From Spirochaetaceae bacterium (GTDB taxonomy: Bacteria > Spirochaetota > Spirochaetia > SZUA-6 > Fen-1364), in assembly GCA_003141795.1 (NCBI GenBank), contig PLNO01000175.1, forward strand, positions 24,056 to 29,418: a stretch of 5,363 nt of DNA. Reading direction: 5' to 3'. Shown here piece after piece: positions 1 through 5,363 of the stretch. Both the position numbers and the translations under genes were made by a program. The notes under the pieces are model-generated. The model was not told the DNA's origin. It did no database searches and saw only the letters and a list, made by a program, of their open reading frames with translations. The first letter of the stretch is position 1; each line of letters opens with the position of its first letter.

Positions 1-1
1 G

Positions 2-370
2 AAGGCCATCGCCGACGTGACCGACGGACGTCTGGCGGAACGCTCGATCGTTCCCACCGGCGCTGCCGCGGCCTTCGAGCAGGCCATCGAGACCACCGGC
101 AACTGCGCCATCCTCGTGCACTTCGGGCTGCCCGATACCGGGGACGTCCTGAAGATACCCGCGCTGTCCTTCCATACGATGGACAAGCAGATCCGCTCCT
201 CGTGGCTCGCGCCCATGGTGTGGCCGCAGACCATCCGCATGGTCGCCGAAGGCCTCGTGAAGCTGGACTCCCTCGTATCGCACACGTATCCCCTCGCTGA
301 AACCGCGGAGGCCATCCGCAAGCTTCGTGACCGGGTGGACGAGCCTCTCAAGGTTCAGATCAAAATCTGA
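2..370 (+). CDS. Medium-chain (zinc-type) alcohol/polyol dehydrogenase, C-terminal part only
   Basis: This is the 3' end of a gene whose start lies left of the window; 122 codons remain, in the frame beginning at base 2 and ending with TGA at 368-370. The segment resembles the end of the NAD(P)-binding domain and the closing C-terminal part of medium-chain dehydrogenases (sorbitol, threonine or alcohol dehydrogenase type). It shows an AFEQAIETTG stretch (family form: D-x-V-x-E-x-TG), a hydrophobic ILVHFGLP strand, a KQIRSSWL stretch where the family usually has a 'ti.GS' segment, and a final helix before the closing 'PLKVQIKI' strand. The zinc ligands and most of the Rossmann fold are upstream, so zinc dependence and cofactor cannot be checked. 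A GTG at 17 is an internal codon: the family runs to about 340-350 residues and the frame is open to the window edge. The next gene follows after 17 bases, so co-transcription is likely. The likely role, oxidising a sugar alcohol or sugar to a keto compound, is inferred from family and neighbours. Confidence 0.8.
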   Translation, partial: KAIADVTDGRLAERSIVPTGAAAAFEQAIETTGNCAILVHFGLPDTGDVLKIPALSFHTMDKQIRSSWLAPMVWPQTIRMVAEGLVKLDSLVSHTYPLAETAEAIRKLRDRVDEPLKVQIKI

Positions 371-387
371 TCGGAAGGGGGGAAGGA

Positions 388-1494
388 ATGGCAAACAAGG
401 TCAAGGTCGGCGTCGTCGGACTGGGGTTCGGCGCGGAGTTCGTCCCGCTGTACCAGAAGCACCCGAACGCCGAATGCTACGCGATCTGCCAGCGGAACAC
501 CGACAGCCTGAAGAAGGTGGGGGACCAGTTCAAGGTGGAGAAGCGCTTCACGCGCTATGAGGACATGCTGGCCTGCAAGGAGCTGGACGCGATCCACATC
601 GTGACGCCCATCTCCGCGCACGCGCCGATGGCCCTCCAGGCGCTGAACGCGGGGAAGCACGCAGCCTGCACGGTTCCCATGGGGATCACCACGAAGGAAT
701 GCATCGACATCGTGAAGGCACGCCGCAGGAGCGGCAAGGTCTACATGATGATGGAGACCGCGGTGTACACGCGGGAGTTCCTCTACGTGCAGGAGCTCGC
801 CGCCGGAGGGAAGCTGGGACGGATCCAGTTCCTCCGTGGCTCCCACCAGCAGAACATGAGCCTGCCGGGCTGGCCCGACTACTGGTACGGCTTCCCGCCG
901 ATGTTCTACGCCACCCACGCGGTGAGCCCGCTGCTCGCCCTGAGCGGCAAAAGGGCGGAATCCGTGGTCTGCTTCGGGTCCGGGACGATCAGGCCGGAAT
1001 ACGCCAAGCGGTACAACTCGCCGTTCGCCATCGAATCCACGCTCGTGAAACTGAAGGACTCCGACCTCGCTGCCGAGGTCACGCGGTCACTCTTCGATAC
1101 GATCCGCCAGTACCGGGAGAGCTTCGACGTCTACGGGACGGAGCTCTCCTTCGAATGGCAACAGGTCGCCGACGAGGACCCCGTGCTCTACTCGGGCTTC
1201 GAGGACGCCAAGCGGGTGAAAGTGCCCGACTACGGCCACCTCCTGCCGCCTGAGATCGGCAAGTACACGACGCACGGCGTGTACGACGAAGAGCACGAGC
1301 ATACCTCCTTCATCCAGGGCTCGGGCCACGGCGGATCGCATCCGCATCTGGCCAACGAGTTCGTGAAGGCGATCGTGGAAAACCGTCAGTCCACCGTGGA
1401 CGCCGAAGTCGCCGCGAACTGGACGATGACCGGCATCTGCGCTCACGAGTCCGCCATGAAGGGCGGCAAGCGGATCACGATCCCCACTCCCTAG
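388..1494 (+). CDS. Gfo/Idh/MocA-family NAD(P)-dependent oxidoreductase
   Basis: This 368-residue protein has the normal length of the family, whose members oxidise or reduce hydroxyl/keto groups on sugars, inositols and related compounds. Residues 5-18 form the Rossmann motif GVVGLGFGAEF. A second strand with DAIHIVTP (about 67-74) and the helix before GKHAAC (89-94) complete the nucleotide-binding domain. The site where most members have Glu-Lys-Pro reads Thr-Val-Pro (95-97), so the usual catalytic lysine is absent. The C-terminal alpha/beta domain has YATHAVSP, with His177 a candidate for the conserved active-site histidine, then FDVYGTELSFEW (246-257) and a His-rich stretch (about 303-320). 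The ATG at 388 is chosen because the Rossmann motif begins a few residues later and a purine-rich Shine-Dalgarno region (373-387) sits just upstream. The gene lies 17 bases after the dehydrogenase and is followed by a hairpin. Substrate is unknown. The TVPM form may mark a known subfamily rather than a defect, since the rest of the protein looks intact. Confidence 0.93.
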   Translation: MANKVKVGVVGLGFGAEFVPLYQKHPNAECYAICQRNTDSLKKVGDQFKVEKRFTRYEDMLACKELDAIHIVTPISAHAPMALQALNAGKHAACTVPMGITTKECIDIVKARRRSGKVYMMMETAVYTREFLYVQELAAGGKLGRIQFLRGSHQQNMSLPGWPDYWYGFPPMFYATHAVSPLLALSGKRAESVVCFGSGTIRPEYAKRYNSPFAIESTLVKLKDSDLAAEVTRSLFDTIRQYRESFDVYGTELSFEWQQVADEDPVLYSGFEDAKRVKVPDYGHLLPPEIGKYTTHGVYDEEHEHTSFIQGSGHGGSHPHLANEFVKAIVENRQSTVDAEVAANWTMTGICAHESAMKGGKRITIPTP

Positions 1495-1509
1495 TTTTTT
1501 TTGAAGTCC

Positions 1510-1542
1510 GGGGCGCCGTGAGAACGGCGCCTCCGTTTTATT
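1510..1542 (+). terminator. Rho-independent-type hairpin between two gene groups
   Basis: The left arm at 1510-1519 (GGGGCGCCGT) pairs with the right arm at 1524-1533 (ACGGCGCCTC) over 10 pairs, one of them G-U. The loop GAGA at 1520-1523 fits the stable GNRA class. The hairpin is followed by CGTTTTATT (1534-1542), a short U-rich tail. It starts 16 bases after the stop of the oxidoreductase and ends 22 bases before the isomerase start. The tail is weaker than in a textbook terminator and is offset one base from the stem. The hairpin may therefore end transcription fully, end it partly inside one operon, or protect the 3' end of the upstream message. Confidence 0.7.
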
Positions 1543-1564
1543 CCACCATTCGAAGAGGCACGCC

Positions 1565-2986
1565 ATGACAGAAGAGAAGACCACTTTCGCCCTGTTCTAC
1601 GGGAACCGCGGGTTCTTTCCCGCCTCGATCATCGCGGAGGCTCGTGTCGAGCTCCCCAAGGCGTTGAAGGCACTCGGCCACGACAGCATCAGTCTGGATG
1701 CCGCGGCCACGCGACACGGCGCTGTAGAGACCCCCGTGGAAGGGGAGAAGTACGCGAGCTTCCTGCGCGAGAACAAAGGGAAGTTCGGCGGCGTGATCCT
1801 CTGCCTCCCGAACTTCGGCGACGAGACGGGCGCCGTTGCGGCGCTGAAGGATAGCGGCGTTCCGATCCTGGTGCAGGCCTATCCCGACGATATGGCGCGA
1901 ATGTCTCCCGAGCTGCGCCGCGACTCCTTTTGCGGCAAGATCTCCATCATGGACGTCTTCACCCAGTACGGGGTGAAGTTCACCGCGCTTTCACCGCACG
2001 TCGCGGCGCCTGACAGTCAGGCATTCGCGGAGAACGTCCGCTATTTCGACAGCGTCTGCAGGGTCGTTGGCGGCATGAAGGGCGCCGTGATCGGGTCCAT
2101 CGGCGCGCGCACGACGCCGTTCAAGACGGTGAGGATCGACGAGGTGGCGCTGCAGCGCCACGGCATCACCGTGGAGACGATGGACATGGCGGAGGTCATC
2201 AAGCGCGTGGGCTCGGTGCGCAGCTCGTCCGGCGCGTACAAGGGGAAGGCGGAGACGCTACGGGCCTACACGTCGTGGGAGGGCGTGCCCGAGCAGGCAT
2301 TCGAGCGCATTACGCGGCTGGGGGTGGTGCTCGACGAGATCGTCGCCGAACAGCGGCTTGACGCACTCGCGCTTCGCTGCTGGACCGAGCTGCAGGTGCA
2401 GCTGGGAATCTCCCCGTGCGTCCTCATGGGCGAAATGAACGGCAGGGGAGTCGCGGCGGCCTGCGAGGTGGACGTCGGCAGCGCTGTCGCGATGCGCGCC
2501 ATCAGCCTGGCTTCGGGGCAACCGGCGGCGTGCCTGGATTGGAACAACAACTACGCGGCGGACCCGAACAAGTGCATCCTCTTCCACTGCGGGCCCGTGC
2601 CGAACGAGCTCATGGAGGGCAAAGGCCGGATCACCGATCATGCGATCCTCGCCACCACCGTGGGCAAGGGATGCGGTTTCGGCTGCAACGTGGGACGCAT
2701 CAAGTCCGGCGGGGTCACCTTCGGCAACATGCTCACCGATTCCGGAGCGCTCAGGTTCTACCTCGGTGAGGGCCGGTTCACCGGAGAAGCGATCCCCCAG
2801 GAATACTTCGGCTGCGCGGGGGTGATCGACATCCCCGGGCTCCAGGACCTCCTGCTCTTCATGGGGAGAAACGGGCACCGGCACCACGTCGGGGTGACGC
2901 CGAGTGCGGTCATGCTCCCGCTACGCGAGGCGCTGGGGAACTATCTCGGCTGCGACGTCGCGCTGCCGCAGGGGGAAAGGGCCTGA
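1565..2986 (+). CDS. L-fucose/L-arabinose isomerase-like sugar isomerase
   Basis: This 473-residue protein belongs to the L-fucose isomerase-related group, metal-dependent aldose-ketose isomerases. It is shorter than E. coli FucI (about 590 residues). The N-terminal part alternates strands and helices, including GGVILCLPNFGDE (75-87), as in the family's Rossmann-like domains. The C-terminal half holds the predicted metal site. Glu301 (ACEVD) and Asp325 (LDWNN) are 24 residues apart, the same spacing as the Mn ligands Glu337 and Asp361 of E. coli FucI. His440 or His441 (RHHVG) near the end would stand for FucI His528. An FHCGP motif (340-344) follows the Asp. Start ATG 1565 has a GAGG Shine-Dalgarno at 1555-1558. 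The kinase begins one base after the stop, so the pair is almost certainly translated together. The reaction, aldose to ketose, is supported by motif and neighbour; the sugar is not known. A Cys-rich GCGFGC stretch (369-374) is unexplained. Confidence 0.88.
   Translation: MTEEKTTFALFYGNRGFFPASIIAEARVELPKALKALGHDSISLDAAATRHGAVETPVEGEKYASFLRENKGKFGGVILCLPNFGDETGAVAALKDSGVPILVQAYPDDMARMSPELRRDSFCGKISIMDVFTQYGVKFTALSPHVAAPDSQAFAENVRYFDSVCRVVGGMKGAVIGSIGARTTPFKTVRIDEVALQRHGITVETMDMAEVIKRVGSVRSSSGAYKGKAETLRAYTSWEGVPEQAFERITRLGVVLDEIVAEQRLDALALRCWTELQVQLGISPCVLMGEMNGRGVAAACEVDVGSAVAMRAISLASGQPAACLDWNNNYAADPNKCILFHCGPVPNELMEGKGRITDHAILATTVGKGCGFGCNVGRIKSGGVTFGNMLTDSGALRFYLGEGRFTGEAIPQEYFGCAGVIDIPGLQDLLLFMGRNGHRHHVGVTPSAVMLPLREALGNYLGCDVALPQGERA
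2971..2980 (+). promoter_or_regulatory. Ribosome binding site that decides the kinase start
   Basis: GGGGGAAAGG lies inside the last codons of the isomerase and leaves 7 bases before the ATG at 2988. The same frame is open further upstream to an ATG at 2904. That would add 28 Arg- and Ser-rich residues ahead of the FGGY phosphate-binding motif and overlap the isomerase by more than 80 bases. The strong site here and the motif position both favour 2988. Confidence 0.75.
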
Positions 2987-2987
2987 G

Positions 2988-4505
2988 ATGAGCCTCCTGG
3001 GCATCGACGTGGGGACGACGGGCTGCAAGGCCGTCGTCTTCTCCGAGGCGGGACAGCCGCTTGCCAGCGCTTACGAAGAGTACGATTTCAACAGGCCCGA
3101 ACCGGGCTGGGCCGAGCTCGATGCTTCGGACGTCTGGGCACGGATCAAGAGGACCATCGCTGCGGCTGTGCGGGGGGCAGGCCGCGACCCGGTGAGCGCG
3201 CTCGCCGTCTCTTCGATGGGTGAGGCGATGGTTCCGGTGACCCGCGACCGGCAGATCCTGGGGCCGTCATTGCTGAACTTCGACGTGCGAGGGAACGGCT
3301 ACCTCAAGGGCCTGGCGGCGGCAATCGACAACGAGACCCTGTACCGGATCAACGGGAACACCCTGGGCGCCAATTACGGGCTGACGAAGCTCATGAGCAC
3401 CCGTGACAACGCGCCCGAGCTCTATGCGCATGCGTGGAAGTTCCTCCTCTGGAGTGGCTTTGTCTCCTATATGCTGGGTGCCGAGGCGCGCGTCGACTTT
3501 TCCCTCGCCAACCGTACGTTACTCTTCGACCTCCAGAGCGCGTCGTGGTCGCCTGAGCTCGCGCGCATCGCCGGGCTCGATCTTTCAAAGATGCCTGATC
3601 TCGTGCCTGCGGGCACGGTGATCGGCGAGGTGACCACGAGCATTGCCGCCGAGCTGGGACTGCGTCCGGGCACACCGATCGTTTCCGGCACGCACGATCA
3701 GTGTGCCAACGCGGTGGGGTGCGGCGTGGTCGGGGCCGGACACGGGATGTGCGGGATGGGCACCTACCTCTGCATCGTGCCGGTATTCGCCGAGCGCAGG
3801 GAGCCGCAGGAGATGATGCCGCTGGGCCTCAACACCGAGCACCACGCGGCACCCGGGCGTTACGTGACCTTCATCTACAACCAGGGCGGCCAGCTCCTGA
3901 AATGGTACCGCGACACCTTCGCGCGCGTGGAGAAGGAGCGGGCGGTCAGCTCGGGAGAGGACATCTACGAGATCCTCATCCGAGAAGCGCCTACTGCGCC
4001 CAGCAGCGTGCTCGTTCTCCCGAGCTTCACCATGACCGGCCCTCCCGAGTTCATCCCCGATCCGGTGGGCGCGATGGTCGGGCTCCGGGTGGAGACGACG
4101 CGCGGAGACATCCTCAAGGGCATCATGGAGGGTGTCGTTTTCTATCAGAAAGAGATGGTGGACGGGCTTGCCTCCACCGGCATCGAGATGAGCGAGCTGC
4201 GCGCCGGCGGCGGCGGGAGCAAGTCCGATGCGTGGCTCCAGATCTGCGCCGACGTCCTCGAAAAACCGGTGATCCGAGCGAAGGTCGGGGAGGCCGGATG
4301 TCTCGGCGCGGCCGTCATCGCCGGCACGGGCACGGGGAAGTTCCCCTCACTCGAACAGGGCGTGGAGGCCATGGTCGGTCTGGGCACCCGGTTCGAGCCT
4401 GATCCGGTTGCCACCCGCCGCTACGCCGAGCGCTACGCCCAGTACAGCTCCCTGTGGAAGCTTCTCCGCCCGCGGTTCGGGGAGTACGGGAAGAAGCCCG
4501 TGTAA
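2988..4505 (+). CDS. FGGY-family carbohydrate kinase
   Basis: This 505-residue protein has the usual length for FGGY sugar kinases, which transfer phosphate from ATP to a sugar or polyol in the cytoplasm. The first domain opens with LGIDVGTTGCK (4-14), the phosphate-binding loop, including Asp7. The likely catalytic base is Asp237 in SGTHDQCANAVG; Asp7 and Asp237 match the positions of Asp6 and Asp233 in E. coli xylulokinase. GMGTY (256-260) lies in the ATP domain, and AGGGGSKSDAWLQICADVL (406-424) is the FGGY C-terminal signature. Where xylulokinase has Gln-Met-His-Gly this protein has SSMGEA (75-80), so it should not be named XylB. The gene starts one base after the isomerase stop and ends 10 bases before the transporter start. 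Context suggests that it phosphorylates the ketose made by the isomerase. A ketopentose, ketohexose, deoxyketose or acidic derivative are all possible. Confidence 0.93.
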   Translation: MSLLGIDVGTTGCKAVVFSEAGQPLASAYEEYDFNRPEPGWAELDASDVWARIKRTIAAAVRGAGRDPVSALAVSSMGEAMVPVTRDRQILGPSLLNFDVRGNGYLKGLAAAIDNETLYRINGNTLGANYGLTKLMSTRDNAPELYAHAWKFLLWSGFVSYMLGAEARVDFSLANRTLLFDLQSASWSPELARIAGLDLSKMPDLVPAGTVIGEVTTSIAAELGLRPGTPIVSGTHDQCANAVGCGVVGAGHGMCGMGTYLCIVPVFAERREPQEMMPLGLNTEHHAAPGRYVTFIYNQGGQLLKWYRDTFARVEKERAVSSGEDIYEILIREAPTAPSSVLVLPSFTMTGPPEFIPDPVGAMVGLRVETTRGDILKGIMEGVVFYQKEMVDGLASTGIEMSELRAGGGGSKSDAWLQICADVLEKPVIRAKVGEAGCLGAAVIAGTGTGKFPSLEQGVEAMVGLGTRFEPDPVATRRYAERYAQYSSLWKLLRPRFGEYGKKPV

Positions 4506-4515
4506 GGAAGCCGCG

Positions 4516-5363
4516 ATGACAAAAGGCACATCCATCGGGACGGGGGTCACGGCCGGCAGAAGCTACCCGAAACACGTGATACTCGCACTCCTGTTCGTCG
4601 GCTGGTGTCTGGGCAACATGGATCGGATGGCCATGAGCTTCGCCGTGGTGCCCATCAGCAAGGAGCTCGGTCTCTCCGCGTCCCTCACCGGGCTCGTATT
4701 GTCGAGCTTCTTCATCGGCTACGTCATCATGCAGGTGCCGGGGGGATGGCTTGCCGACAAGTTCGGTTCCCGACGCGTCCTCCTTTTGATCGTGTTCGTC
4801 TGGTCCATTTTCACCGGCTTCACCGGTTCGGCCTGGTCACTGGCGTCCCTGCTCACCATCCGCGTCGCATTCGGGCTCTCTGAAGGGAGCTTCTCTCCTT
4901 CCGCGATCAAGTTGCTCTCCGAGACATTCCCCCGCAAAGAGAGCGGACGTGCCATCGCCATTCTCCTCATGGCAAGCGGCTTCATGACCGTCATCGTTCC
5001 CATCGTCTCGGCGGCTGCCATCGGGAGCATCGGCTGGAGGGGCATGTTCTATCTCATCGGGTCCCTCGGGGTGGTCCTCATCGTGCTGTTCTGGCTCTTC
5101 CTCAGGCCCCGACCCGCACCTGCCGAGCCCCCTGTCGCGGCGGGCGACGCTGCGAAGGCCGAGCCGCACAGCCTCCGGGAGCTTCTCCGGATGCCGATGA
5201 TCTGGGACATCATTGTCGTCTACTTCGCCATTTACACCCTCAGCTGGGGATTCAATACGTGGCTTCCTACCTACCTGGTTCAGCAGCGTCACCTCAGCCT
5301 CATGTCGATCGGGTGGCTCCAGATCATCCCGGGTATCGCGCTCATGGGGGGCATGTACCTCGG
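4516..5363 (+). CDS. Major facilitator superfamily transporter (ACS-like), N-terminal part
   Basis: The reading frame runs from ATG 4516 off the right edge, giving 282 full codons of a protein that is normally about 420-450 residues. It is an inner-membrane secondary transporter. Hydrophobic segments are visible at about 20-45, 57-79, 87-105, 109-131, 146-167 and 172-194. A charged, Pro/Ala-rich loop (195-224) follows, then the seventh and eighth segments (about 228-250 and 262-282), the usual 6+6 layout. GGWLADKFGSRR (76-87) is the MFS motif A in the loop after segment 2. Asn34-x-Asp36-Arg37 in segment 1 recalls the N-x-x-D-R of the anion:cation symporter family (hexuronate, glucarate and related acids), but the match is partial. 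The Shine-Dalgarno AAGGAAG (4504-4510) overlaps the kinase stop and lies 5 bases before the ATG. The gene is thus probably the last visible member of the isomerase-kinase operon and imports its substrate. Substrate is unknown. Confidence 0.92.
   Translation, partial: MTKGTSIGTGVTAGRSYPKHVILALLFVGWCLGNMDRMAMSFAVVPISKELGLSASLTGLVLSSFFIGYVIMQVPGGWLADKFGSRRVLLLIVFVWSIFTGFTGSAWSLASLLTIRVAFGLSEGSFSPSAIKLLSETFPRKESGRAIAILLMASGFMTVIVPIVSAAAIGSIGWRGMFYLIGSLGVVLIVLFWLFLRPRPAPAEPPVAAGDAAKAEPHSLRELLRMPMIWDIIVVYFAIYTLSWGFNTWLPTYLVQQRHLSLMSIGWLQIIPGIALMGGMYL

Noticed and set aside
355..918. Long minus-strand open frame (187 codons) opposite the Gfo/Idh/MocA gene
   Set aside because: Shadow of a high-GC gene: the translation is rich in Arg, His, Val and Leu with no recognisable domain, and the opposite strand carries a clear conserved protein.
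1472..1502. Possible second terminator formed by GGAT/ATCC before the T8 run
   Set aside because: The stem is only four pairs and lies inside the coding end, 12 bases before the T run; too weak and too distant to support.
1501..1542. Possible promoter in the gap (TTGAAG at 1501 as -35)
   Set aside because: A -10 element at normal spacing would fall in the GC stem (ACGGCG), and TTTATT at 1537 has no -35 match upstream.
2258..2887. Minus-strand open frame of 209 codons opposite the isomerase
   Set aside because: Low-complexity composition with no family motif; the + strand frame has the isomerase metal ligands, so this is a codon-bias artefact.
2904..2987. Upstream ATG extending the kinase by 28 residues
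   Set aside because: The extension is Arg/Ser-rich, overlaps the isomerase C-terminus and is unlike FGGY N-termini; ATG 2988 has a strong Shine-Dalgarno and sits right at the phosphate-binding motif.
3701..4402. Second + strand open frame of 233 codons inside the kinase
   Set aside because: It is an Arg/Gly/His-rich out-of-frame reading of the FGGY kinase, whose catalytic Asp and C-terminal signature lie in the other frame.
4837..5292. Minus-strand open frame of 151 codons opposite the transporter
   Set aside because: Asp/Glu/His/Pro-rich shadow of hydrophobic transmembrane codons; the + strand frame shows MFS motif A and regular membrane segments.

Overview
The window carries five genes, all on the + strand. 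They read as a piece of a carbohydrate-use locus from a high-GC bacterium. Both end genes are cut by the window edges. The strong codon bias to G/C in third positions, the Shine-Dalgarno sites and the tight gene packing fit a bacterial chromosome. Nothing here fixes the phylum, and there is no rRNA, tRNA, phage, insertion sequence or CRISPR array.

Layout: (1) 2-370, the C-terminal third of a medium-chain (zinc-type) alcohol/polyol dehydrogenase. (2) 388-1494, a complete Gfo/Idh/MocA-type NAD(P)-dependent oxidoreductase. (3) 1495-1564, the only real intergenic gap, holding a strong GC hairpin with a GNRA-type loop and a short U-rich tail. (4) 1565-2986, a complete L-fucose/L-arabinose isomerase-like protein. 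(5) 2988-4505, a complete FGGY-family sugar kinase starting one base after the isomerase stop. (6) 4516 to the window end, the N-terminal 282 residues of a major facilitator transporter resembling the anion:cation symporter (ACS) group.

Taken together (inference), the transporter would import a sugar or sugar derivative, the isomerase would convert an aldose to a ketose, and the kinase would phosphorylate the ketose. The two dehydrogenases would feed alternative substrates (polyols, oxidised or epimeric sugars) into the same route. An aldolase, transaldolase or similar cleavage enzyme and a regulator would be expected outside the window; none is visible. The substrate cannot be read from the sequence. 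The hairpin between the dehydrogenase pair and the isomerase-kinase-transporter trio suggests either two expression levels or two transcription units.

No radically new system is evident. The points most worth a second look are the Gfo/Idh/MocA protein lacking the usual catalytic lysine, the intra-cluster hairpin, a kinase without the xylulokinase substrate motif, and the pairing of an aldose-isomerase route with an anion-type transporter.
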